From contig CM055319.2 in the NCBI GenBank assembly GCA_029255685.2, positions 35,598,530-35,662,529 of the forward strand: DNA of 64,000 nucleotides, in the 5' to 3' direction. The DNA comes from Silene conica (Eukaryota; Streptophyta; Magnoliopsida; Caryophyllales; Caryophyllaceae). Position 1 is the first letter of the stretch, and every line of letters begins with the position of its first letter. The notes beneath the pieces are model-generated. The model had not been told where the DNA came from and did not search any database. It saw only the letters and a program-made list of their open reading frames with translations. Made by a program: the position numbers and the translations under genes. Below, one piece after another: positions 46,170 through 62,595 of this stretch.

Positions 46170-47166
46170 CTCACACATGGTTAAAGTAAACATGGAAACA
46201 ATTGATGAGGTAATGCTAAACATGTTGGATTATAATGAAAGTAAACAAATAAGCAAGGAAACTTGAACAAAATGAAATAACTAAGTAAAGAGAGGAAAGA
46301 TTATACCAACAACTATGGAAAAGTATTGAACTTGGATAACAAAATGAAGAATTCTTTCAAACCCTTCAAATTACAACCCAAAATCTTCTAACAATTCCCA
46401 AGAACAAAACTAAGGAGATTACTAAAGAAGGATTAACTAGATTAAAAGATTAAACTAAAATCTAAGATGGATTAAGTAGTTTTAGAGAGTTTTTGTGACT
46501 AAGTATGAATTAATAAAACAGTAGAAAACCCTAGAAAAATTGCGTAAACATGTATTGGAATGCGTCCTCACAAAATGATACAAGTGCGGGTTTATATAGT
46601 GCTCGAAATTCTGAAAAGTGACTCCCAGCCGGTCGACCGGGTGCCGGTCTGGGACCGGCTAAGAGTCCAAATGCAAACTTCTGATTTTTCTTCAAAATTC
46701 TTCAATGCTCAGGTACAGCCAGCCGGCCGGCCGGCTGCCGGCTGGCCACCGGCTGGGGATGAAATATGAAGGGACTGACTTGAAAACAAACGTGGCCAAG
46801 GATGAGGGGGTCCCAGCCGGTCAGCCGGCTGCCGGTTGGCCACCAGATGGGGACCCAATCTCAAGGATCTGCAATGAAACTTCAACTTATAGGCTAAGGG
46901 GCTCCCAGCCGGCGGACCGGCCGCCGGCCGACCGGCTGAGGACCCCATTTTGTCATTTCAGCTCTTTTCCTCCTATTTTTCCTTGATTTCACCACGTTTT
47001 GCTCCCGTTTCTTCATTCCCGCGCCAAGTCCTACAACATGGCAACCAAACATGTAGAAGAGAGATATCGGGTACAAAAAGGGGAGAAATCGTGCCAAACG
47101 GGGGTGAAACGGGATCGAAATAAAAGGAAAACAAGAGAAAATAATGACCGAATTTTGGCTCATCAG
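46170..47166 (-). repeat. LTR E, right piece
   Basis: Continues LTR E after element F and ends in plus-strand TGGCTCATCA. TATA at 46591-46598. Type 1 modules at 46626-46660, 46720-46757, 46814-46850 and 46906-46939, spaced about 93 bp. It abuts 47167 without a polypurine tract or target duplication, so this edge is a rearrangement join. Confidence 0.82.
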
Positions 47167-47753
47167 GAAGGTAGAGAGGGAAGGGAGAAATCTGAAAATG
47201 GGAAGAAATGAGGGGAAAATGAGAAGTAGAGTGCTTTTATAAATCCGTTACAGCGGCTTCTGAGCCGGTCTGGCACCGGCGGCCGGCCGACCGGCTCATA
47301 GCCCATCCTCAAATCCTCCTTGTTTTCTCCACGACAGTGTACTAAGGGGTTCCCAGCCGGCGGACCGGCTGCCGGCCTACCGACTGGTATCCCCATCTCC
47401 TTCGCTTTCCTACTTCTCTTCTCCTTTTACTCTTCCTTCACATAAAAAGCTCCCAGCCGGCTGACCGGCTGCCGGCCTACCGGCCGGTTGTCTATTCTTC
47501 TTCGCCTTTTCCCTTCTTCTTCTTTTCTTCTTTTACTTTTCCTTTCTTCAGTTTGGGCTACCAGCCGGCCGACCGGCTGGTTACCCTTTCTTCGTGCTTC
47601 TTTTCTTCTTCTTCTTTTCCTTTCTTCAGTTTGGGCTCCAAGCCGGCGGATCGGCTGCCGGTCGACCGGCTGGTTGCCTTTTTTCTTCACTTTTCTTCTT
47701 TCTCTCTTGAAGCATTAAGGACTCCAAGCCGGTTGACCGGCTGCCGGTCCTGT
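47167..47753 (-). repeat. element G internal region with type 1 modules
   Basis: Matches 22400-22990 in the same orientation. Modules at 47261-47299, 47354-47387, 47454-47488, 47562-47580 (half-size), 47640-47673 and 47726-47750. The last is cut by solo LTR H and resumes at 50254. The sequence between modules is pyrimidine-rich and unlike that in element C. Confidence 0.82.
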
Positions 47754-48934
47754 TGTAACACCCCCATTTATTTAAGAGCCTTTAGCAAGACATTCTCAAA
47801 TAAATAGAGCTGTTACCATCTCGGAATGTCCGAGGTAGTGAAGAACAAAGTAAAACAACCAAAGTACTTGATTTAAAACTGATAAAATTTAACTTGGTTA
47901 TTACAGTTACTACATAACGGAAAAGAAATTACAACTGATGACTTCTCTAGATGTGATATAATTCTAAGTCGGTCCAAAGTATGCATCTCACATTCCTGCC
48001 CCAGCTCCTAGCTCATCTGTCTCTGACCTGTAGAATCTACTCCCCATACCGGATCATCGTAGGTGTACACGAATACACTGTCAACCTCGCGGTTGAGTAG
48101 GATAACACAATAATTATAATGCAACAGTTAAATGATATGCAAATGTTATGACATGCTCGAGCTCAATCTCAATCTCAATCTCAAACTCATACCCGTGCAC
48201 CAAGCCATACCGAACCTCCCGGCAGACTATAATCGGTCGTCACCGAACACCAGCATAACAGCTGAGGTCACCAGGTCTAGTCCTGCAGAACTAGCCTGGG
48301 CCCAATAATATCTCATCATCTCAACTCCGTATCCAATGCATATGCCATGCTCATGAGTGCAACCGTAATAGTAATTATACTTATGAATGCAACAATTATA
48401 AATAACCATTAAATACCATGCTCATATAACTCATACTTGCATCCATAATATGCAAGGCAACAACCATTCATATCACAACACAGAGTAAACATTCATTTAT
48501 AACACTTCATAGAGTATAGTGTCAGTGTATCCTACCTGATCAAGCGAAACTCCGAGCAATCATGTAATCAACGGGAATCAGAAATACTCCACTGCAACTC
48601 GTTCCCTATGAATATTACTTAATATTAATTCTCTATTTAATATATCACGTTCACAACTAGTTAATTAGTCAAATTCGTAAATTAACCTTTTATATAATTC
48701 AATTTACTCAATCGACTCGTCTTCACTACTTTTGTAACTAACTTCCATTAAATCAATCAACATACAATTATATACGAACTATTGATAACCGTCACATTCT
48801 TGTATACAATTTACTTAACTTTAGTAAATAAAATCATAATCAACATGTACTAATAATAGTAAACAATAATAACAATATTACTAATAATAATGTTAACCCA
48901 TAATAATAAGAATAATGGTGATAAAAATAATAAC

Positions 48935-48984
<50 letters not shown>

Positions 48985-50253
48985 TAATAGTACGTATAAC
49001 AATGTTAGTAATGATAGTATACTAACATGCATGAAAACCACAAACAGACCCATAACTTCCCGCGTAGACACCAGCAACAAACACAGACAACTGCAACATT
49101 GAAACCCGAACAGTCCCGACACCAACTTCGCGACACCACCGACACTAGCTTGGTCCCTCACCACGGACACCACTGACCCCACACTAAAGTTCGTACTACC
49201 CACTGAAACCTCCACCCTTGAGCCACCATGATAAGCCAGTACAGCCACCGCCACAACCCCTCAAAACCTGCGTGTACACCACGGCCAGAACAGAGTGTGC
49301 TCTGTTCTGTCCCGAATACCACCGCGCTAAACACCCTTATTCGCCACCTAAGACCCCTACACATGACCGCAACCCCCAACTACACCCTAACCTCTGAAAC
49401 CACCGTCCCACCTAGTGGTCCCCACCACGACAACCCACCTTAAGCTCACGTCCTCACCCCCCTATATGTCCCTGTTTTCGTCCCATTCCCGAAACCACCG
49501 CGGTGGTGTACACCACCACCACCGACCCCACGTACCTCTCATATGGGTCACTCCAACTAAACCGACAAATCAATACACCGTTCCAAAAAAAAGAAATTAA
49601 AAACGAAACAAAGTGACGGCTTACTGAAATGACGAGATGATGGTGAAGACGATGATGGCGGTGCGGTCCTCTCGTTCTTCATAGATCTCACGGTGATGTA
49701 GGTTGACGGTTGGTGTTGGGAGTAGGGTTTTGGTAGGTAGTATGGTAAGTCGACAAAAGAATTAGAGTTAGGGTAAAAGTTGGACTAGCCCATCTATCTT
49801 ATTACTCGGTCCATCTCGCATCTCGAGGCTATGTCCCGCTCTCAACCCGTAATTTAAAATAAACGAGTACGTATAAATTATTTATACTAATTAAATTATG
49901 TAATTAGTATTAGCAAATATAAATTAACTTAATTATAAGAATATAGAATTTAAATATAATTACGACTTAAATAAAAATAGAAATTAAGTTTAGATGAGAA
50001 TTAAATATATAAAATAGGAAATATACATTAAATTATAAATGTATTATTAAAATTAAATAAATACGAATGAAATACCGTTTTATGAAATTATCATCAAATA
50101 TAAAATGATTATGAAATACGAAATGATTGTAGAAATACAATTTATAAAATAATAACAGTTTACGTAAAATACTTTATAAACATTCTCTTTGAAATACGTG
50201 TATAAAACATGGTTTGACTGTCATTGACTGAGGCTAACATACGGGGTATTACA
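47754..50253 (-). repeat. solo LTR H, same family as element J
   Basis: Plus strand TGTAACACCCCC...GGGGTATTACA, the reverse complement of a J-type LTR, 2,500 bp. Flanked by CCTGT duplications (47749-47753, 50254-50258). Diverged from the J LTRs and contains its own (TAA)n run at about 48937-48985. No internal region, so it is a solo LTR. Confidence 0.88.
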
Positions 50254-50258
50254 CCTGT

Positions 50259-50643
50259 ACTGGCTGAGAGCCCTTTTTGCCAAAATCCTGTAATCTGGAA
50301 AATCAAGTTGTAAAAAACAGAAGGTGCATTCGGGGTTCTGAGCCGGTGGTCGACCGGCAGCTGGCCTACAGGCTCAAGGCCCCCTATGCACCATTCGAAA
50401 AACAACTTAACTTACACAATAAAACTCATTTTGCCAAGAGGAATTAAACAAATATGCCTAACCAACACCACCCACCACAAGATGACCACTCTCACAAGTC
50501 AAAATTAAACAAGTAATCACACTTCTAAATTTCCAAATGCAAACTAGAAAGCAAACTAAAATGCAACCTATATGAAGAACAAAAAGAAAATGCTTACAAA
50601 CGGTGGTTATTTACTGACTCTACCAAACCTTCATGAGCAATCC
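50259..50643 (-). other. element G region between gag-pro and modules
   Basis: Carries the rest of the interrupted module (to about 50267) and another at 50339-50374. The following sequence is homologous to 23040-23117 and 27624-27795. No coding. In a complete element pol would lie here; nothing of it is visible. Confidence 0.65.
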
Positions 50644-52160
50644 TCAATTTTTGCAAACGGAAACTTCGTCCATGCTAGCCAAGGACCTTAGGAAACGGTC
50701 AAAGGCCTCGGCCGAAGCTTCAACCTTGCTTTCATGGGCGAATCCCGCTTCACACATCGTCAACCTTTGAACTTTGACATCTTTTCCGGCAAGGAGTTCC
50801 CTTAAGTCCCATTTTTCAACCATGGGGTCCTTAAATGAACTATTAGAACTTGGCTTTTCTTGTTCTCCATTGTGGTGCCTCTTTTCCGGAACAAACAATT
50901 TGTCATTAGCAAAACTAGCATCCTCACTCTTCAAAGTCATACTTTTCATGACTCACTTTTCATCAAGCATCATAGGGACATCATTCACCATCACACATGC
51001 AACCATGTTAACATTACTTGCTTTGTAACTTGTGCCGACAGCTTCTGGGAGTTCGAACTCCGTCACTTCCTTTCCCACTTGGAATGATAGCCTTCCTCTT
51101 TTCACATCGATAGTGGCTCCTCCGGTAGCCAAGAATGGCCTACCAAGTATCACGAAAGAGTTATTACCCACGGGGACATCCAATATCAAGAAATCGGTGG
51201 GGATGGATAGGTTCCCCACCTTGACAATTGCATATTCAAGTACCCCAAGAGGAAGTTTCTCGGTACCATCCGCAAGAGTGATAGAGGTTGTAGCGGGGGA
51301 AAAATTCTTGATGTCCAACTTCTTGGCCATTGCTAGTGGCATAACGCTCACGCTTGCTCCCAAGTCACATAACGCATTTTCGATTTTCTTCCTCCCGACA
51401 TAGCAATTTATTGAGAAGCTACCTGGATCCCCGAGTTTGATCGGGAGGGTGCTTGGGACTTTCTTGGCGGACAATGTAATTGCATTCACTTCTCTCTTCT
51501 CTTCTTGTGAGGGGATTGTTGCTTCCACCTCTTCAACAAGTCTCATCAACTCCTCACAACAAGGATCTCCTTTAGTAAAGAACTCACAAACTCTTCTCTC
51601 AATGAGTCCCTCTTCATATTCGGACTCTTCACCAATCACATCCTTGTCCTTCTCAAGATTTACTTTTCTTTCATCACTCCTCCTCTTTGGAGGCTCCATG
51701 ATTTGTTCCATCACAAATTGATCTTCATTCATCCCATCCCGGTCACTAGCTTTCGGGGGAGCAATGGGCACCATCACCATTACTTCCTCCTCACTATCAC
51801 CTCCAACTTCACTCCCAAAAACCGTCATGAGTTGTTCAAGTGAAGATTTCCCTTCGCTACTCTTGGTTTCAAGCATTGGTTGCTCTTGGGCATTTGTCAT
51901 AATTGCATTGACTCCAAGAGGTTTTGTAGCGTCTCTTGAGCTTTGACCTTGAGCTAGGAAACCACCCGGAGGCCTTTGAGGATTGGCTAAGGCTTGGGAA
52001 GCGACTCTAGCCTCCATCTCTCGTATCTCCTTTTGGTTCACATTACTCAAGTTTATCATCTCTTGATTGTGGGTTGTTTGCATATTCTTCACAAGTTTGA
52101 GTATTTCTCCCACTTGATTCCCACTTGATGGTTCTTGGGCCCCCAACTTGAGAGTTCGCT
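50644..52160 (-). pseudogene. element G retropepsin and flanking Gag-Pro segments
   Basis: Main frame from about 52160 to a TGA at 50953, then the same frame stays open to 50644. The first part is linker ending KREVNAITLSAK (the position of the usual TLRSG motif), then protease: LCDLGASVSVMPLAMAKKL, FVILGRPFLATGGATIDV. After the stop the frame reads on for about 100 residues with no known domain. Protease motifs are intact. It is out of frame with gag near 52150, so the pair is broken at that point. Confidence 0.8.
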
Positions 52161-53826
52161 TTTGGCATTTGGTTATTGAAGTTGGGATTATGTGTATTCG
52201 GTGGGAATTGTTGAATGAAATTTGGGTCGGTGAGATATTGGTTGTTGTGGAAGTTTTGGTTTGGATTTGGGTTGTTGTTGAAGTTGTTTTGAAATGGGGG
52301 TGGGTTGAAATTTTGGGTTTGGTTTTGGTTTTGGTTTGGATTGTTGTTGAAATTTGGGTTGTTGTAATTTGGGTCATTGAAGTTGGGTGCAAAGCCTTGA
52401 TTGGCTCGATTGATTTGGTTCCCTTGATAAAGGCCTTGGTTTTGGAAATTGTTCCTTGGGTTGAAGTTTTTATCCCTTGGTTGGAATCCGGGTGGGTTTT
52501 GAGTTTGGGGTTGTTGAAGTTGATGTGGGTTCAAGACATTTGTACTTTTGTAGCTTAAGTGGGGGCTCCCTCGTATGCCCGGGTGGTAGTAGTTTGAATT
52601 TGGGTTGAAAGTGTTTTGGTTCCTTGAGTTGTTGAAGGCTTGAAAGGCATACAACTCCTCTTCACTTCCACTTCCCTCGAAGGAATTGTTGGCACACACC
52701 TCAAACGTGTGTCCACTACCTCCACACAAGTCACACGACACAATATTGTGCACTTGATACATTCCGGGGGTAAGACTCCCACTTTCTTTGCTTGTCGCCC
52801 CTTTTGTCAACTCTTCCAACTTCTTTGTCAACAAATCTATCTTTGCATTGGTTTCTTCATTGGCTTTCGCATTGGAGAGGGTCTCATTGGGGTACTTACT
52901 ACTTTTTCTTAACACATTGCCCCTTGTCCCGTAATTTTCCTCGGAGTCCACAATTTTCTTTATAAGCTCCGTCCCCTCCTCATCCGGGAAGTGATCAAAA
53001 CTCCCTCCCGCCAATGCATTGACCATTTCCTTTGTGCGAGGGAGAAGTGTTTGGAAAAATGTTTGGATAGTATACCATGTAGGGATCCCATGATGAGGAC
53101 ACCTAGCTAGGAGGTCTTGATACCTATCCCACGCTTCTCCTAGACTTTCCCCCTCATCTTGTTGGAATTGGGTGATCTCATTGTGAATCATGGCGGTTTT
53201 CGAGGATGGATAGTATTTTGCAAGGAAGACCTTGGCTAGATCATCCCATGTGGTAAAGGTATTTGGGGATGAATGTTTAATCAACGGTCCGCCTTGTTCG
53301 TTAGTGAATAAGTAAAAAGCATCAATCTTAACGTCTCCTCCGGAACTCCGGTTTTCTTTATCATGGCAACCTTGCCTTTGAACTTCCTCAAGTGCCCGTG
53401 GGCATCCTCGTGAGAGGCCCCACCAAAGGCATGTTTCTCGATAGAGCTCATTTGAGAGGGGTGAATTTCAAATTTTTGTGGCACAAGGTTGCCAAAGTTT
53501 ATGGGATTCGTGGTGTCGTTATGGTTGGGGCGGTTGTGGTCTCTTAAGGCGGCCATTATGTGGAGTTGTGGTGGATTTTGAATATGGGGTGTGAGTGATG
53601 GTGATTGATAGAATGGGTTGTAGAAGTTTTCGGATGTTGGGCCTTGATCGTCTTGGTTTGGGCTATGTAGTTCGGGTGAAGTAGGGGGGTTGTTTTGGCT
53701 AATAGAAGCTTCGGAAGCAATTCTCACTCTTGCTAGAGTTCGGCTCCTTAAGGCTCGAAAAAGCCTTTCCGGTTCGGAACTTGAAAGTAGAGAAGATGAA
53801 TCACCCCTTGGCATAAAACTTGGCAC
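52043..53826 (-). pseudogene. element G Ty3/gypsy gag
   Basis: Starts MPSFMPRGDSSS at 53826. The capsid core is split near 53282, where a TGG Trp codon has become TGA and one base is lost. It continues NTFTTWDDLAKVFLAKYYP, GESLGEAWDRYQDLL and the zinc knuckle CDLCGGSGHTFEVC at about 52730. The tail is a long Asn/Gln/Pro repeat-like region (52140-52560). Close relative of the element A gag (1470-2726), where other positions are mutated. Confidence 0.87.
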
Positions 53827-53977
53827 AAAAGTTAGTCGTCCTAGTGTTATTTAGGCACTAGGGAGAGTAAAAATAACAACCACTCTACAAATAAACTAGC
53901 AAAGCTTGAACAAGACAAACAAAACACAACTAATTAAGGCTAAAAACTAAAACTAAACTAAACAATCTCTAGCACCA

Positions 53978-53995
53978 TCCCCGGCAACGGCGCCA
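53978..53995 (-). promoter_or_regulatory. tRNA-Asp primer-binding site, element G
   Basis: Minus-strand TGGCGCCGTTGCCGGGGA, 3 bp from the LTR edge at 53999. Confidence 0.92.
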
Positions 53996-53998
53996 TTT

Positions 53999-54896
53999 TG
54001 ATGACGAGTTTTTGCCGTCACTACGTACCCGCAATCAAACAAGAATTTATAAAACCCAACACTAACAACTAAAGAGCAATGAAAGTGAAGATATTAAGAT
54101 TAAGTCGATGAATAAAAGGAACTAGGGTGTCGGGGTTACTAGGGTAGGTTGGTAGCAAAACATGCAAAAGGGTCTAAGGTCGCTCCTATGTTAGGTCTAG
54201 GTTTGTCTCGTCTTTCGATTTGACTCACCTAAAGTCAAACCCTATCCTAGCTCTCGCTATAAACAAGGTCAACTTAACATACATACATGCCCATGAAAGC
54301 CCTATACTATCGTCAAAGACAAACGACGATAAGAATCATGCCCAACCGTCGTTGAGGCATTTCATCAAACACATAACATGCATATAATGAAAACCTAGCA
54401 AATAAGAGAACCCAAGCCTAACCCTAAGCAAGATTCATAACTACCAACCCACCAAAGCCACCCCTAACCCTAGTAAGGGAACTACTCACACATAACTAAA
54501 GAAAACATATGAACAAATGAAGAATAAATGCGAAACATGTTGGAATAAGTAAAGGTAAACAATTGAATAAAGAAAACTTAAAGGAAATGCAATAACTAAG
54601 TAAGGAATAAGAAGATTATACCAAACAATTGTATAAAGGCATGAACTTGGATACAAGTTGAAAGATCTTCTCAAATCCTCCCAATTACAACCAAATTGCC
54701 CAAAAGTAAACTAATGAAGATGCTAAGAACAAACTAAGGATTATAGACTAAGAGATTAACTAAAAGATTCAATGAACTAACGAAAGATTATGATTTTAAG
54801 TTGAGTTTTTGAGTACAAAATGAAGAGCAATGAAACAGTAGAAATCCTAGGGATGCGTGAAATTATGTAAAAGTTGCGTAAATGAAAATAGATTAA
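53999..54896 (-). repeat. 5' LTR of element G, left piece
   Basis: Begins (plus) TGATGACGAG and shares the long leader-like stretch with LTRs C, D and E. Interrupted by a PIF/Harbinger element with TAA duplications at 54894-54896 and 60357-60359. Confidence 0.85.
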
Positions 54897-54923
54897 GGCC
54901 CTGTTCTTTATGGCTATTTAAAG

Positions 54924-55110
54924 CTGAACTAAACTGATCTGAACTGAATGGGGCTGAGCTGAACTGAACTGAAATGAACTGAGCTGAACTGAACTGAATC
55001 GAGCTGAGCTGAACTGAACTGAGCTGAGCTGAACTGAATCGAGCTGAGCTGAACTGAACTGATTTAATCGAGCTGAACTGAACTGAGCTGAATGAAGCTG
55101 AAATTCATAG
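54924..55110 (+). repeat. left subterminal CTGAA/CTGAG pentamer array
   Basis: About 190 bp built from CTGAA, CTGAG and variants in 5 bp register. The right end (60065-60340) has the same pentamers on the same strand, so the arrays are direct while the outer repeats are inverted. Confidence 0.85.
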
Positions 55111-55459
55111 AAATAACTTAAGTTTAATAGTATAATAACTAATAATAATAATATAAAAAAAATGTTTGATTAATACAAATTAGCAATTTTTTAAAAAACA
55201 ATTATAATAAAAAAATAATAATTTTTACGTATTTTTTTTTTTTTTAGTAAACTCTAATGGACTTTGCTTTTTTCTTTTCTTGTATTTTAAAATTAACAAA
55301 AGCAACATTTCAATATTTTATGTCTAATTAACATTAATTATTATTTTTATTATCTAAACATTTTACGTCTAAATGTGGTAAATGTGGCATGTATTTCATT
55401 TTTTTTATTATCTAAACATTAATTATTTTTATATATAAACATTTATAAGTAAATATTAT

Positions 55460-55942
55460 TTGGTTGATTCGGGATACCCGAATACACTTGGGTATTTGTC
55501 TCCTATTAGTCATCCAAACGTGAGAAACCATGTGCCTGAATATAAGCATGCACCTCCTAGCGGAATATTTGAACATTTTAATTATCGACATTTATCTTTG
55601 AGGATGACGGTTGAAATGGCGTTTGGTCAGCTGAAGAGAAGGTGGAAGGTGTTAAAAATCATGCCACAAATGACAACGAAATATCAAATGTCAATTATAG
55701 TATCCGCTTTTACACTTCATAATTTCATTCGGATGCATAAACCTGGTATTCCAGTTATACAACATCAAAATATTCAGGGAAGAACGGATTCAAACATGGA
55801 TGATAAAGAACGGAAGAAATTCATGGACAAAGTTCGAAAAGAAATTGAAAAAAAAGGTGTGATATTGGTGTCCATAATGACCTCGAAGATGAAGCACATC
55901 AAGATGATAACAATAATAATCATAATAAGAATTATTAATTAA
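55460..55942 (+). pseudogene. Harbinger transposase (DDE_Tnp_4), C-terminal part
   Basis: 160-codon open stretch without a true ATG at its start. VDSGYPNTLGYLSP carries the second catalytic Asp of the DDE nuclease. VEMAFGQLKRRWKVL carries the catalytic Glu, and ALHNFIR-like TLHNFIRMHKPG follows, all typical of the family. The first Asp region and the Myb-like partner protein are missing. It ends in an Asp/Ile-rich tail running into (TAA)n. The remainder of an exon of the element's own transposase. Confidence 0.85.
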
Positions 55943-55971
55943 TAATATTAAATAGAATAATAAATAAATAA

Positions 55972-59990
<4,019 letters not shown>

Positions 59991-60042
<52 letters not shown>
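59991..60042. repeat. (TAA)n downstream of the non-LTR fragment
   Basis: About 52 bp of pure TAA directly after the A-rich tail. The retrotransposon fragment is thus embedded in one TAA tract. Confidence 0.9.
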
Positions 60043-60043
<1 letters not shown>

Positions 60044-60064
60044 GTGGGATGTACTTAATAAAGT

Positions 60065-60340
60065 CGAGCTGAAATGAACTAAAATGAATTAAATGAAGCT
60101 GAGATGAACTGAACTGAACTGAACCGAATGAAGCTGAACTGAACTGAACTGAATGAAGCTGAGATGAACTGAACTGAACTGAACCGAATGAAGCTGAACT
60201 GAACTGAACTGAATGAAGCTGAGCTGAACTGAATTGAGCTGAACTGAACTGAATAGAGCTGAGCTGAACTGAACTGAGCTAAGCTGAACTGAACTGAACT
60301 GAATAGAGCTGAGCTGAACTGAAACGAGCTGAAAATAAGC
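60065..60340 (+). repeat. right subterminal CTGAA/CTGAG pentamer array
   Basis: About 275 bp of the same pentamers, with higher-order units such as GAATGAAGCTGA repeated at about 60 bp intervals. Just inside the right inverted repeat of the Harbinger element. Confidence 0.85.
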
Positions 60341-60359
60341 CAGAAAGAACAGGGCCTAA

Positions 60360-60941
60360 GTGCGGGTTTATATAGTGCTCGAAAATCTGGGAAATGACTA
60401 TCAGCCGCTCAACCGGCTGCCGGTCTAAGACCGGCTAAGAGTCAAATTACGAACTTCTGAAACATTCTTCAATGGTAGCCTCATCCCCAGCCGCTGGACC
60501 GGCTGCCGGTCGGCCACCGGCTGAGGGCATTGGTAGCTGCTCCTGACTTCTTGAGGTGCGGAAAAATGCTAAGTGCTGAGGAGGAGGTCCCAGCCGGTCG
60601 ACCGGCCGCCGGTTGGCCACCGGCTGAGGACCCCAAAGTGAGTTCCTGAGTTTTCTTCGTAATGCATAGGGTGTAGGGCTCCCAGCCGGCGGACCGGCTG
60701 CCGGCCGACCGGCTGAGGACCCCATTTTGCCCCTTTTCACCTTTTCTTCTCTTTTTGCCTTGATTCTGACTCGTTTGTTCCCGTTTCTTCATTCCCGCCT
60801 CAAGTCCTACAAAATGGCAACCAAATACGTAGAATAGAGATATCGAGCATAAAAAGGAGCAATAGAATGTAAAACGGGGGCGAAACGGGATCAAAATGAG
60901 AGGAAACGAAAGGAAAATAATGACTGAATTTGGGCTCATCA
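60360..60941 (-). repeat. 5' LTR of element G, right piece
   Basis: Resumes after the Harbinger element. TATA at 60367-60374. Type 1 modules at 60402-60437, 60488-60524, 60591-60626 and 60683-60714. Ends in plus-strand GGGCTCATCA. Clearly more diverged than LTRs C and E. Confidence 0.85.
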
Positions 60942-61706
60942 CAGTTGTTTGTAATTATAATAAACCGTTCATTCTCAATTTAGTTGTTTCGTTCACTTGG
61001 ATTGTGTCATATTTAATCCCATTACAATATGACACGTCAATCACTTACAAGAATTATTTCCAATTTCAAGGCTTTAATTAATTTGTATTAAATAATCAAT
61101 TAAGACCGAATTCCCTAAGGCTCCGTTTGGATACAATTTTAGGAGGGAAAGGGAGGGGAGGGGAAGGGAGGGGAGGTGAGGGAAAATGAATTGAGGTTGT
61201 TTGGATAACAAAATTGATGAGATGGAAATGGAAGGGGAGGAAGGAAGGGGATGGTATAATGGAGTGAAATTATCCAAGAAAATATGACTTGCATAATTAA
61301 ATGAAGGTTCAAATGAAGTTTTCTCTCCAAATCTTGCCTCCCCTGGAGAGATTTTTATTTGTTCTAAAGGAGAGAAATTACATTCCCCCATTTCCTTCCC
61401 CTCTCATTTTCTTCCCTCCATAAATTGTATCCAAACAAAGGAAAATAAGTCTCTCCATTTCCCTCCCCTCCCTTTCCCTCCAATTCTCTCAATCCAAACA
61501 AAGCCTAAAGATATGACCTTAAGGGATCAACTGATCACCACCATCATATGACGATAATGTCAAACTAGTCAACCAATCATTACCGGTAAAATGTTCATTA
61601 GTTGATAAAGAGTAACTTTTCCCAAGTTGTATTCTTTAAAATGAGATTTTAGATTTAATATTTAAATCATGTGATCGCACTATTGTTGAGGAAAATCACT
61701 CCAACA
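60942..61706 (-). repeat. decayed copia LTR fragment, split by a MITE
   Basis: On the minus strand it begins TGTTGGAGTGATTTTCC (61706). The part at 61511-61640 aligns by eye with 32736-32870 of the copia I LTR (GATCAACTGATCACC...ATGTCAAAC) with many differences. Element G truncates it at 60941. Older relative of copia I. Confidence 0.5.
61119..61505. mobile_element. Tourist-like (PIF/Harbinger) MITE
   Basis: 387 bp, TAA duplications (61116-61118, 61506-61508). Ends GGCTCCGTTTGGAT and (inverted) GGCTTTGTTTGGAT, followed by purine/pyrimidine-rich GGGAGGGGAGGGG arms. A second inverted end-like sequence (ATTGTATCCAAACAAAGG) lies inside at about 61423-61441 and is a better partner for the left end than the outer right end. 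No coding. Confidence 0.8.
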
Positions 61707-62590
61707 TAGTCAAGATATTTAATTTCCAAAACTAAGATTGAAATGTCATATATATCCTATAACTCAAGTTGGTGCCCCAATCATTTCTCGTTTATTGATT
61801 GAAAGTCGCATTGTAAATTTAGCTTTGACTAGTATCCCACATCATTTGATTAGGAATCTTATGGATTATGCGAATCTTCTATTCAAAGCAAGTCATTCAC
61901 CCTATAAGCACATTAAGGTGTATGGGTGAGTACAATTTTCAATCTTGAAAAATATTTATTAGTTCTTCTCTTTTACCGACGAACTAAGTTCATACGTGGT
62001 ATCCACCTAATGAGGTAAGAAGAGATTGAGATAGCCGAAGTAGAAATACTTCATCTAGAGGATTTATCGTCGAGTAGATGGGATCTATCTTCGATTGGGG
62101 AAAACGACGCACAGGAAATACTATATATAGAAGATCTTAAGATTACTGAGGAAGTAGATCAAAATAAAAATTCTCTTAGAGAAAGCTTGTGCAATGGCTC
62201 AAGAAAATGTTCTTGGAATTAGATAATGATACAATTGTGCCTAGCAATTTACACCACATAGGGTGTGATAAAGTATCATGTGATGCGCGAGAAGCTAATA
62301 TTGAATCATATGTGATATGATTAAATCTTTACAATTGAGTGAGAGTTAGTTTCTATTCCGAATTTGTCAAGCATTAGTTATTTCACTATGTAATAAAACA
62401 TGAACGTACAAGTCATATGAGATATGAATAGGCATAGTACCTAAGATGTAGCTTATTTACCAACTCCCAACAACACAAAGCACATACGCAGAAATAGGTC
62501 TGAGCCCGTACACTAGGTCGAGTTCTCGGTGGCATTTGGTTGAGTGTCACACATCTAGGAGCTTGTACCATGCCCAGAGAGGACTCAGTC
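61707..62590. other. unassigned sequence
   Basis: Short frames only (for example 63 codons at 61738-61929). No element ends, domain or RNA gene recognised. Confidence 0.4.
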
Positions 62591-62595
62591 CACGT

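Noticed and set aside
49158-49600. Short frames in solo LTR H (for example 49228-49443)
   Set aside because: They lie within an LTR that is the reverse complement of J-type LTRs, where no frame is conserved.
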